Shown one piece after another: positions 41,733-50,788 of a stretch of DNA of 64,000 bases. Where the stretch lies: positions 94,465,183 through 94,529,182 of the forward strand of contig NC_134416.1 of the NCBI RefSeq assembly GCF_030867145.1. Direction: 5' to 3'. Every line of letters begins with the position of its first letter. The first letter of the stretch is position 1. The stretch comes from Opisthocomus hoazin. Its lineage: Eukaryota; Chordata; Aves; Opisthocomiformes; Opisthocomidae. The notes below the pieces were generated by a model. The model was not told where the DNA came from. It worked only from the letters and a program-made list of their open reading frames with translations, and made no database searches. A program made the position numbers and the translations under genes.

Positions 41733-41990
41733 TCAATTACAGCACTTGCAACATTGAATCATTATGGAAGCCAAAACACATACACCTATTATCACAAGAG
41801 CTAGAAAAAACAGGTTCTTTAAGCAGGATAAATTTGGTAGCCATGAGGTAAGCTTATTCCACATTTCCTCAAATCTGCAGGAAATCTTTAACCACTTCGT
41901 GTAATATTCTGGTTTGTTTCCAAATTTCATCTAGATCCGTGGAGACTCTACCACTTTGGTCTATATACACACAGCAGCTTGTGTTTATGA
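41733..41990 (-). pseudogene. env: ERV env, C-terminal part of TM subunit
   Basis: The part of the transmembrane subunit downstream of the CR1 insertion. It begins at the paired cysteines of the CX6CC motif (CC followed by VYIDQSGRV), continues through a heptad-like segment, and is interrupted by a stop near 41,880. It resumes in another frame with LTSWLPNLSC, a hydrophobic membrane anchor (FFLALVIIGVCVLASIM) and a short cysteine-rich tail (QCCKCCN). The membrane anchor is clear; the frame is broken before it. It belongs to the gamma-type Env class. Confidence 0.8.
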
Positions 41991-43384
41991 CTGTCACTCC
42001 AATCTTCAAAAAGGGCAAGAAGGAGGACCCAGGAAACTACAGGCTGGTCAGCCTCACTCCATCCTGAGAAAGGTGATGGAGCAGCTTATCCTGGAGGTCA
42101 TCAACAAGCAAGTGGAGGAAAAGAAGGTTATCAGGAGTAGTCAGCATGGATTCATTAAGGGGAAATCATGCCTGATCAATATGATAGCTTTCTACAATGA
42201 CATGACTGGCTGGGTAGATGAGGGGAGAGCAGTGGGTGTTGTCTACCTACACTTCAGCAAGGCTTTCGACACAGTCTCCCATCACATCCTCCTAGGGAAG
42301 TTCAGGAAGTATGGGCTGGATGAGTGGTTGGGGAGGTGGATTGAGAACTGGCTGAATGGCAGAACTCAGAGGGTTGTCATCAGCGGCACTGAGTCTAGTT
42401 GGAGGCTGGTAACTAGTGGTGTCCCCCAGGGGTCAGTACTGGGTCCAGACCTGGATGAAGAGTTAGGGTGTACCCTCAGCAAGTTTGCTGATGACACAAA
42501 ACTGGGAGGAGTGGTCGATACACCAGAAGGCTGTGCTGCCATTCAGCGAGACCTGGACAGGCTGGAAAGCTGGGCAGAGAGGAACCTGATAAGGTTCAAC
42601 AAGGGCAAGTGCAGAGTCCTGCACCTGGGGAGGAACAACCCCATGCATCAGTACAGGCTTGGGGCAGACCTGCTGGAGAGGAGCTCTGTGGAGACAGACC
42701 TGGGTGTCCTGGTGAACGACAGGTTGACCCATGAGCCAGCAGTGTGCCCTGTCTGCCAAGAAAGCTAATGGGATCCCGGGGTGCATCGAGAAGAGTGTGG
42801 CCAGCAGGTCGAGGGAGGTTCTCCTTCCCCTCTACTCTGCCCTAGTGAGGCCCCATCTGGAGTACTGTGTCCAGTTCTGGGCTCCCCACTTCAAGAAAGA
42901 TGAGGAGCTACTGGAGAGAGTCCAGCAGAGGGCTACGAGGATGATGAAGGGAGTGGAGCATCTCCCCTACGAGGAGAGGCTGAGGGAGCTGGGCTTGTTC
43001 AGCCTGAAGAAGAGAAGGTTGCAAAGGGACCTAATAAATGTTTATAAATATCTCAAGGGTGGGTGTCAGGAGGATGGGGCCAGACTCTTTCCAGTGGTGC
43101 CCAGTGACAGGACAAGGGGCAACGGGCACAAACTGAAGCAGAGGAAGTTCCGTCTGAACATCAGGAAGAACGTCTTCCCTCTGAGGGTGACAGTGACGGA
43201 GCCCTGGCACAGGCTGCCCAGGGAGGTTGTGGAGTCTCCTTCTCTGGAGATATTCAAGATCCGCCTGGACAAGGTCCTGTGCAGCCTGCTGTAGGTGACC
43301 CTGCTTCGGCAGGGGTGGTTGGACTAGATGACCCCCAGAGGTCCCTTCCAACCCCGAACACTCTGTGATTCTGTGATTCTGTGC
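41991..43384 (+). mobile_element. CR1 LINE (1.39 kb) inserted into ERV env
   Basis: A 5'-truncated CR1 in the orientation opposite to the ERV. It carries the 3' part of the CR1 reverse-transcriptase ORF, a short 3' UTR and the (ATTCTGTG)n tail. The junctions share CTGT(G) with the flank, so the target-site duplication is absent or only a few bases, as is usual for CR1. The env sequence is interrupted cleanly, so this CR1 moved after the ERV integrated. It is the longest CR1 in the window. Confidence 0.95.
42001..43294 (+). pseudogene. CR1 reverse transcriptase, truncated and frameshifted
   Basis: Domains in order: start of the palm ([15 protein letters not shown]), the HGF segment ([12 protein letters not shown]), [10 protein letters not shown] with a catalytic Asp, [10 protein letters not shown], the catalytic box FADDTKLGG, and the C-terminal part ([36 protein letters not shown] then stop). 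Compared with the usual family layout, a short block of about a dozen residues is missing between [10 protein letters not shown] and the FADD box. A frameshift near 42,735 moves the frame by one step. Upstream domains, including the endonuclease, were never inserted. It is dead by truncation, but otherwise well preserved. Confidence 0.9.
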
Positions 43385-43385
43385 A

Positions 43386-44317
43386 GACACCACTCTGTGA
43401 GGCTAGTAGTAAATCGAGGGCCATTCTGTTTTGGATTACTACCTTTGATAGGCTCGATACTTTAGTTTGCAGGGCACTTATGGCATCTGTGGTTCTATTT
43501 TCGATGTTTTCTATCACTGCTGATATGTTTACGATGGGTTTTTCTAATTCACTTACTCCAAGCCATGGAAGGAAACGTCTAGCAAAGCTGTGAAAGTTAG
43601 TAGGTCTTTCTACGATGGGATTGGGAGTATCTGGGGTCCTTTTAATCCGCCAAATGAAAGTTTTGATCCATCCCTCCTGTTGACGTACCTTGTCAGTAAT
43701 TGTAATATTGGGGATTACAGCTCCCAGAGTGCATACCCCTTTCCACCCAAAAGGTAGAACCTTCCAAGCTCGATTTCCACACAGCCAGTACCATCCTGTT
43801 TTCTCAGGACTTTTAGGCACTGGCCACCCAACATCAGTTTAGTATTAGTTGCCTTAAAGCCCACTAGTAAGTCTTCGTCCCAGCCACCTTCCCCAAATAA
43901 ATCTTTGTATCTGCTACTCCTTTTTTTTTTTTCCCCCACATCTATGGTAGTATTACTCTTGCAGAATGGAGTGTTGTTCTCTCCCTGTATGTGGCATTGT
44001 TGTATGCAGGTGTAATTGTACCATGCTTTGAGTTCCTCTACTTGAATTTCCTGCTGAGTGGTAATGTTGCCTGATTCCCATTTTTGGTCTACCTTTAAAT
44101 ATAAGTTGGCGGGGATGGGTATCCCTATGAGAGTTCCCCTGCTCTCTCCTGAAGTTGGCATTTGAGTACAAATCCAACAATCATTTTTGTGTAGTATTTG
44201 TGTGATGTTCTGGACTAGGATCAGATGCAAATTCCTGTCCCACTGTATTGTCTAAATAGCTGGACTCATGGCTATCATCATTACCCATGGAGTTAAATCC
44301 GTCATGGTCATCTTGTT
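43386..44317 (-). pseudogene. env: ERV env, SU and N-terminal TM
   Basis: Env begins near 44,310 with MTDLTPWVMMIAMSPAI, a short hydrophobic leader overlapping the 3' end of pol, and meets a TAG stop at 44,252-44,254. The same frame continues to 43,715 with DCWICTQMP and several N-glycosylation sites (NYT, NTT). A frameshift near 43,805 moves into the frame carrying [10 protein letters not shown] and [12 protein letters not shown], a class I SU signature. The TM part has [20 protein letters not shown] (fusion-peptide region) and [11 protein letters not shown], the gamma-type immunosuppressive-region motif. It is cut by the CR1 just after the first Cys of the CX6CC motif. SU looks short. Confidence 0.85.
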
Positions 44318-47300
44318 ATTTTTATCTTGAGAGGCGACTGTTGTTCTACAGTCCAGGGAACAGAGGCTTTCTTGACCCTTGAATAATGAATCCAAGCTGG
44401 TTGTTCCCAAATTTTGGTTGCAGTAAAAGTGGTTAGCAGCACTTGATAAGGTCTGTTCCACTTCTCTCCAAGGGGATCACCTGAAAGAGTCTTAACATAA
44501 ACCCAATCTCCAGGTTTGATCAAGTGTATTGGTTGGTCTAGGCCCCTACCCCTTGCTTCTAGAACTAATTTTTGAACATTATTCATCTGCTTTCCCAAAG
44601 CTATCAGAAATTCTTGTCAGTACCCCTCCCCAATTTGTACCATATCCTCCCCTTGATATGACAATTGATAAGACCTTCCAAACAAAATTTCAAATGTACT
44701 AATGCCCTCTTTGCTCCTGGTTTTTACTCTGATTCTCAGTAAAGCCAAGGGTAGCTCTTTGTCCCAAGACAAATTTGCCTCCTGACCGATTTTTGCCAGT
44801 TGTTTGATCAAATGATTCATTTTTTCTACTTGGCCACTTGCCTGTGATCTGTAGGGGGTGTGTAGCTGCCAATCAATACCCAAAATTTTACTGATGTGTT
44901 GTACTACTTGTGCGCAAAAATGTGACCCTCTATGCGAGGATATGATTGCTGGCATCCCAAACTGTGGTATGATTTCATTTAACAAAATTTGTACCACTTC
45001 CTGAGCCTTATTTGTTCTACAGGGAAATGCTTCAGGCCATCTGGAAAACGTGTCTGTTATAACCAATAAGTATCGATAGACCCCTTTTCTTGGAAGTTCT
45101 GAAAAATCTGTTTGCCGATGTTGTCCTGGTACGTTCCCCTTTCCAATTTTCCCAAAGTGTACTTTGCATGTTGTATTTGGATTATTTCTCAGACAAATTT
45201 CACACCTTTGGGTTGCTTGTTTTACAGTAGTGTACAGGTTTCTGCCTACTATTCTCTTGTTCAGATCTTTATGTAGTGCATCCGCTCCCCAGTGAGTTTT
45301 GTTGTGTTCTTTTCTGACTACTTCCCATAATAGATTTGAAGGTATAACTATACAATTATCTGGTGTTAAATACATCTTACCTTGTTCACTTGCTCCCAAA
45401 TCTTTTACTAATTTAATATTTTCTTTTGAATATTTGAATTCCATTTCTGTATCTGTGAGTTTACCGTCTGGTACCAGTGCCAAGGTTTTTACAGAATCTC
45501 TTTCTGCTGCCCTTTTAACCTCTTGATCTGCTAGTTTATTTCCCGGTTCCTGTTCAGTGTTATCTTTTTGATGCCCTCTGCAATGCATTATTGCCACTTG
45601 TTCTGGAAGATTTATAGCTTCCAAAATCTGTAAGATTTCTTTTGCGTGCTTGATCTGTTTACCTTGAGCTGTAAGAAATCCTCGTTCTTTCCACAATGCT
45701 CCATGAGTATGGACGACCCCGAAGACGTATTTGGGGTCTGTCCAAATGTTTATTTTGTTTCCTTTCGCCAATTCTAAGGCTCTGGTTAAAGCGATTATCT
45801 CTGCCTTTTGAGCAGACGTACCTGTAGGTAAAGGTTCTGCCTCGATTACCTTGTGTGCGGTAGTTACTGCATACCCTGCTTTACGAGCCCCATCTTTTAT
45901 GAAGCTGCTTCCATCGGTGAACCAGGAGTCCTCTGCGCTTTCCAACGATTCCTCCTTTAAATCAGGTCTGCTGGAATAGACTGTTTCAATAGTCTCCAAG
46001 CAGTCGTGCGTTAGAGGTTCCATAGTGGTGGAATCTTTACTAAGAAAAGATGCTGGATTTACAAGGTTAGCTGTCACAATATTAACATCATCTTGTTCCA
46101 TCAAAATAACCTGGTACTTTAGGAATCGGGATGGTGAGAGCCAATGGCCCCCCTTTTGTTCCAATACTGCAGAAAATGTATGTGAGATTATGACTGTCAT
46201 TTTCTGGCCCATAGTGAACTTACGAGCTTCTTGAATCTTAAGGACAACTGCTGCAACAGCTCGCAGACACCCAGGCCATCCTTTGCTTACCTCATCCAGT
46301 TGCTTGGAGAAATATGCCACTGCTTTCTTGTACGGCCCCAGCTGTTGAGCAAGCACTCCCAGGGCAATGCCTTGTCTCTCGTGAGAAAATAGCCAAAAGA
46401 GTTTTAGAACATTTGGAAGTCCAAGAGCCGGGGCTCTCGTAAGTTCCCTTTTTAATAGTTTAAAAGCCCTTTTTGCATCTCCGGTCCAAATCAGTTGTCT
46501 GGAATTGTTTTTCAGCAGTTCATACAAGGGTTTTGCCATTAATCCATAATTATATATCCATAGTCTACACCATCCTGTCGTTCCTAAAAAGGTTCTTAGT
46601 TCTTTTACCGTTTGTGGTTCTGGAGTCTGGGAGACTGCTTCCTTCCTCTCTCTTCCCAGTTCTCGTTGTCCTCTTGAGATTTTGAGTCCGAGGTAAGTCA
46701 CTTGTTGTTGAATCATCTAAGCTTTCTGTTGAGAAACTCGATAACCATTAAGTCCCAGAAAATTAAGACTCACTGTCCATTTTTTGCAATCCCCCTCTGT
46801 TTCTGCAGCGATGAGGTGATCATTGACATATTGTAACAAAGTCCCCTTTTGTGTCGGAGAATTCCATTTTTCAAGATCCCGTGCTAGCTGATTTCCAAAG
46901 ATGGGAGGGCTATTTTTGAAACCTTGGGGTAACACTGTCCAGGTTAACTGGGTTTTTCGTCCAGAATCTGGATTTTCCCATTCAAAAGTGAATAGGTTCT
47001 GACTGTTTGAGGCCAGAGGTAAACAGAAAAAGGTATCTTTTAAATCCAGTACGGTAAACCATCCCTGGCTATCTTTCAGTTTATTCAACAAGGTATAGGG
47101 GTTAGCTACTACTGGGTAGAGATCTTCCACGATTTTATTAATTGCCCTCAAATCTTGTACTAACCTGTAACTTTTCCCATCCGACTTCTTCACTGGCAAA
47201 ATGGGGGTGTTGTATTCAGATTCACATTCTATTAACAATCCAAAATTTATAAAACTATCAATTATTTTCTTGATTCCTCTTCGGTCCTCTAGCTTAAGGG

Positions 47301-47395
47301 GGTATTGTTTGATCTTAACTGGTCAAGCTCCAGCCTTCAGTTTTATCTCTATTGGGTCTGCATTTTTGGCTCTGCCTGGGATTCCCAAGCCCATA
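44308..47395 (-). pseudogene. pol: ERV pol (RT, RNase H, integrase)
   Basis: One frame runs from about 47,395 to 44,308 with three in-frame stops: TGA at 47,323-47,325, TAG at 46,717-46,719 and TGA at 44,617-44,619. A frameshift near 47,395 separates it from pro. RT: LPQGFKNSP and a catalytic box reading YVND (46,819-46,830), where the family has Asp in place of Asn. RNase [31 protein letters not shown]. Integrase: HX3H and CX2C zinc motif (HNKTH, CEIC), [13 protein letters not shown] with His at 44,932-44,934 where the second catalytic Asp is expected, and GQVEKMN carrying the Glu. A GPY/F-like end (WNRPYQVLL) follows the last stop. A 699-codon section is uninterrupted. Confidence 0.93.
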
Positions 47396-47480
47396 CTCCT
47401 GGATACACTTGGTCCAGTATATCCTGAGGTATTTCTCCTTTTTCTATAGTTTGAATCAATGACAGACTCAGAATTTCGGT

Positions 47481-47831
47481 TTATTTAGTATCCTCAATTT
47501 CAAATTCTATTTGTCCCTTTCTGAAAATTATTGTGGCATTCAATTGTTCCAATAGGTCTCGTCCTAGAAGGGACTTAGGGGCCCCAAGCATGTACAAAAA
47601 TCTGTGTATTCCAATTTGCTTGCCTAATTTGTACTTCAATGGTTTTAGAAAACATGCCTTTTCCAATTGGCCTGTAGCGCCCACAATGGTTATAAAATCC
47701 TTGTCCAAAGGCGTCAGTTGTTGATTTAAAACAGAAAACGACACACTAGTGTCTACCAAAAATTCCACATTCCATTTCCCTAGCTTTATATTAACCAGTG
47801 GATCCGCTAGGGTGGATTCCCCCAGTCCCCG
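47481..47831 (-). pseudogene. pro: ERV protease
   Basis: It lies in the same frame as gag, after the gag stop, so it would be made by stop readthrough. It is a retropepsin fold with the active-site segment LVDTSVSFSVL (47,745-47,753 codes for DTS) and the C-terminal LLGRDLL signature. The family triad is Asp-Thr/Ser-Gly; here the third position is Ser, which is expected to harm activity. The frame ends at 47,481, and a frameshift near 47,395 separates it from pol. Length is about 115 codons including the linker, normal for a retroviral protease. Confidence 0.88.
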
Positions 47832-48713
47832 TCATTCAGTACTCTGTAGGTCAGCAACTATTCTGGGGCAGGGTGCCTTTCTGTTCTGTGGACATTCCCT
47901 TTGCCACTGTCGGAATCCCTTACAACGAGCGCACTGATTGATTTTTAGTCTCCTTTTATCATAATTCCTCTGTGCTTGCCCCCTTAATACTTCTTCATTC
48001 TGTTGGGACAGTGCAGCCACAGTAGCTGAAGCTAATACCTGACCCATTTTCTTCCTATCATTCTCATCCCTGTTATGGTACACTCGCCACGCCTTTTCCA
48101 CTAGTTTCTCTAAAGTCCTTACATCTAGTTCTTGAAGTTTCTGCAGCTTCTTTCTAATATCATTAGCAGCCTGTCCTATAAATAGAGACACCGGCTGCTG
48201 TCTAGCTGCATCTGATGCCGGATCTGTGGTAGTGTATTTCCGCACCGCTGTTCGTAATCTATCCAGGAATTCTGTCGGGGTCTCTGTCTGACCTTGTTTT
48301 GCTTCATATAAGGCTGACCAGTTTACTGCTTTCGGGATCCCGTGTTCCAGCCCATACTGAATCCAAATACAGTATTGCTGTACCAGTCGATACTGGGTTT
48401 GATCATTAGGGTCCCACCCCGGGTCTCTGAGTGGAACATGTTGTTCCTCGGTCCCTTGTAAAGCACCTGCACTAATTTGTGCCCTCACATGATCCCTTGC
48501 TGTTTTTAACACCATTCCTTTCTCAGTCTCTGTCATTGCCTCTAACATCAAATCCACATCTTTCCAATCCGGATCCAAATTCTTAACTATCCATTCAAAT
48601 TTCCTGGCTACCCCGATAGGCTCTTCCCTGTACTCCTTTACAGTTTCTCTCCATTTGTCTATATCTTCCGTTTGGAAGGGTATTCTTGTCAGGGTCGGCG
48701 CCCTCGGCCCCAT
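47832..48713 (-). pseudogene. gag: ERV gag, capsid and nucleocapsid
   Basis: A 293-codon frame. The capsid part includes LTRIPFQTEDIDKW at the N-terminal domain and a major-homology-like region (TETPTEFLDRL with YTTTDP) characteristic of gamma-like capsids. The single nucleocapsid knuckle reads CARCKGFRQWQREC: C-X2-C-X4-Q-X4-C, with Gln where the zinc-binding His should be (codon about 47,907-47,909). The frame ends in TGA (47,832-47,834) followed by CGG, in frame with pro. It is out of frame with the matrix segment upstream, and another TGA lies just upstream in its own frame near 48,730. Confidence 0.92.
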
Positions 48714-48753
48714 CGCCTGCCTTCAAGGGGCTTGGATGAAGGGTCCCACCTCG

Positions 48754-49362
48754 CTACGAGTCCGAGCAGTGACGGGGCTTGGCCGCTAGGTGGCGCTCCG
48801 CCCTCACCAGAGGCCTCGTCCCCGGCTGCGCGGGCGGGGCTCCCGCAGCCGACCCGGCATCGGGGGGGAGGGGTGACATAAAACCCTTCGTACGCTCCTC
48901 CCGTTTCTTCTGATTCCCTTTAGTTTTCAGACACCTTTGCCCTACGCTGCACGCAGAACAACACCGGTTAAGTTTTCCCGGCTCTTTCTTTCTGTCCCTT
49001 TCTAATGCCAACACAAGGGGATCCTGCGGGGATGGATTTACACTACATTCTTTTTGCCACTCGGGGTGATTTTGCAAAGTGAAAAACATATCGGCGTATG
49101 AGACCTCATTCCATTTGCCTTCTCTTCTCAAGAACAACATTAGCTGTACCAAAGTATTATAATCCAGGGTCCCGTTCTCAGGCCACTTTTCCTCATCGTC
49201 TAACTTGTACAACGGCCACCACTGATTACAACACTTAACTAGCGTCCTTTTGTTCACACCACCTCCCGCGGGTCCCCCGTCTCCTTCCAAAGATGCGAAA
49301 TAAAGCCCAAGGGGCTCTTCTTCAGTATCTCTTTGCTCTGTGAATTTCCCATTATGCACCAT
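48754..49362 (-). pseudogene. gag: ERV gag, matrix and linker
   Basis: The ATG at 49,360-49,362 (MVHNGKF) is the first good start after the leader; the open frame extends a few codons further upstream without another ATG. The matrix-like section includes LVKCCNQWWPLYKLDD and ALERDRKKEPGK. No Gly follows the start Met, so a myristoylation signal is not evident. The frame ends at 48,754, out of frame with capsid, so a frameshift lies near 48,760. The C-terminal linker is Pro/Ala-rich and GC-rich, unlike the rest of the provirus. Confidence 0.8.
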
Positions 49363-49873
49363 GTCCACCTCTTTGTCCCTCAATCAATGTATGACAAACC
49401 CTAACAAACAAACAAACCTAAGCAAATCCTTCTAACGCCGATAGCTCTAATTACTTAACCAAAATTCCGTGCTTTAAGCTATGAGAAATAGTTACTGAAC
49501 CGCCATTTTACGCTTTTACTCCCCAATTATATTATGCAATCCGGAATGTTGTACGACACTTGTAATAAATACAACATACTATTATGATTATTAGTAGTAG
49601 TATTCCATCGATAACAACAATGGGATAATTACTTTAAAATTGACATTCACTACTTTCTTACGCTTCGTTTGTCACCAGCTGCTTCCCTCACGGGAGAACA
49701 GAACTGCAGGTCAAAACTCCACTCTCACCCTTGTTTATGTGTCTCATTCACGCAGAGGCCTCACACGCAGTCACACAATATTAACCTGGAGTTATTGCAA
49801 TCTGAACCGTTTACCAGAATCATAGTCAATTTCCAGAATAATGATCCATACATCAGTCAAGACCGCGTCCAGT

Positions 49874-50001
49874 GGGGACTCGAACCCCTACAGTGGTGGG
49901 GACCTGAACCCCTGCAAGAACCCCTGTATACCTCTAAGGTGCTAGCAGCCCGGTATGCTCTTCCTGCGTAATTATATTACGACTTAGGGGACTCGAACCC
50001 C
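49874..50001 (-). repeat. Three T-arm-like hairpins in the ERV leader
   Basis: On the minus strand, GGGG-TTCGAGT-CCCC occurs at 49,874-49,888 and 49,987-50,001, and the variant GGGG-TTCAGGT-CCCC at 49,898-49,912. Each is a 4-bp G/C stem closing a 7-nt loop. The loop TTCGAGT is a canonical tRNA T-loop and a pol III B-box core. The third copy extends to nine base pairs with one bulged base (49,982-50,007). The first two lie only 10 nt apart. Confidence 0.85.
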
Positions 50002-50017
50002 GTAAGTAGTAAAGAGT

Positions 50018-50037
50018 AGTAAAAGAATACTTTTACT
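50018..50037. repeat. Perfect 8-bp hairpin in the ERV leader
   Basis: AGTAAAAG-AATA-CTTTTACT: an 8-bp stem with a 4-nt loop, sitting between the third T-arm-like hairpin and the primer binding site. It is a candidate leader RNA structure. Confidence 0.8.
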
Positions 50038-50159
50038 CATGGATGGTCCTCGTCTGTTCCCGCGGTGATCCAGATAAGGTGAGGAGCCCCTTCGGGAAAA
50101 GGGTCCTGAGGGCCCAAGGGGGTCCTGTTCTTACCGGGTCCCACAGCCGAACAGAGAGA

Positions 50160-50177
50160 GTTCCATCTGGGGTGCCA
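50160..50177 (-). promoter_or_regulatory. ERV primer binding site, tRNA-Arg(CCU) type
   Basis: Three bases inside the 5' LTR the minus strand reads TGGCACCCCAGATGGAAC. From memory of vertebrate tRNA-Arg(CCU), its 3' end is complementary to 17 of these 18 bases. Position and spacing are right for a retroviral primer site. Confidence 0.75.
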
Positions 50178-50180
50178 AAT

Positions 50181-50783
50181 TGATTCGAAGATTCGGCAGG
50201 AAAAACTGAACAGTGCAATGTATACTGTTCAGCAGGGATTCTTTATTGCGGCGCCGGGCACACGGGGGATTTCTCCTCCAAACGTGCGCGCCAGACACCC
50301 TGTTACTTCAGGTTAAATGCAATCACATATGTAAATATTCATTATATTTCTAAGAACTAATTAGCATATGTAAATATCTGTCACGCATGTCTGTTAACAT
50401 CTTTGGGAGTCCCAAGATGAAGGCCCATCCTCTTCATCACACTGTTCGCTGATTGACTTTTGTTTCTGCGCAAACTCAGGCCAAGTTGTCTGGAGTAGAA
50501 TTATTTAGGAGTCTCTTTTATCCCACAGTTATCCCAATTGTTTGCCGAGAACCAAGACCACTTTTGTTTCACTTCATTATTTTGTCTAACGACTAAGTGA
50601 TAGCTTGTGCCCATGTCCTTCCACTACATTCCTTAATGAGAAAACAGGGATTAGTGTAACAGTTACATCGTTAGATTACTGTGCATGCAGTAATACAAGT
50701 TACAGTACTAAAGGCTACTAAAAATTAGAAAATATTAAGGCTTTTTTGTTATAGTTTCTTGTTTCTTACAATCCCCTCTATCA
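50181..50783 (-). repeat. ERV 5' LTR (603 bp)
   Basis: On the minus strand it begins TGATAGAGGGG and ends CGAATCA. It keeps AATAAA at 50,242-50,247, unlike the 3' LTR. The 13-bp direct repeat CATATGTAAATAT is at 50,326-50,338 and 50,365-50,377, with a TATAAT between them that may serve as the core promoter. It lacks about 103 bp and 11 bp present in the other LTR, so one of the two has undergone indels since integration. Confidence 0.92.
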
Positions 50784-50787
50784 CAAC
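50784..50787. repeat. ERV target-site duplication, right (CAAC)
   Basis: Matches CAAC at 40,922-40,925. It ends one base before the next LTR begins. Confidence 0.75.
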
Positions 50788-50788
50788 A

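Larger units (their letters stand above)
49363..50159 (-). other. ERV 5' leader
   Basis: About 800 nt between the primer binding site and gag, the usual place of packaging and dimerisation signals. No frame is kept open. It carries several hairpins, three of them tRNA T-arm-like (49,874-49,888; 49,898-49,912; 49,987-50,001) and one 8-bp stem with an AATA loop at 50,018-50,037. Confidence 0.75.
40926..50783 (-). mobile_element. Class I (gamma-like) endogenous retrovirus, full-length but defective
   Basis: A complete proviral layout on the minus strand: 5' LTR (50,181-50,783), primer binding site, leader, gag, pro, pol, env, polypurine tract and 3' LTR (40,926-41,642), flanked by CAAC on both sides. 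Excluding the later CR1 insertion (41,991-43,384), the provirus is about 8.5 kb. Class I affinity is inferred from the gag-stop-pro-pol arrangement in one frame, the gamma-type integrase and Env motifs, and the 4-bp duplication. All genes carry stops or frameshifts, so it is not expected to make complete proteins. By eye the LTRs differ at roughly 30 of 600 aligned positions, so the insertion is not recent. Confidence 0.93.

Noticed and set aside
43031..43393. Minus-strand frame running from Env into downstream sequence
   Set aside because: The continuation is only the antisense of the inserted CR1 and not Env.
49860..50010. Possible complete tRNA gene in the ERV leader
   Set aside because: T-arm-like hairpins are present, and part of the neighbouring sequence looks like a D-arm end, but no matching acceptor or anticodon stem could be built.
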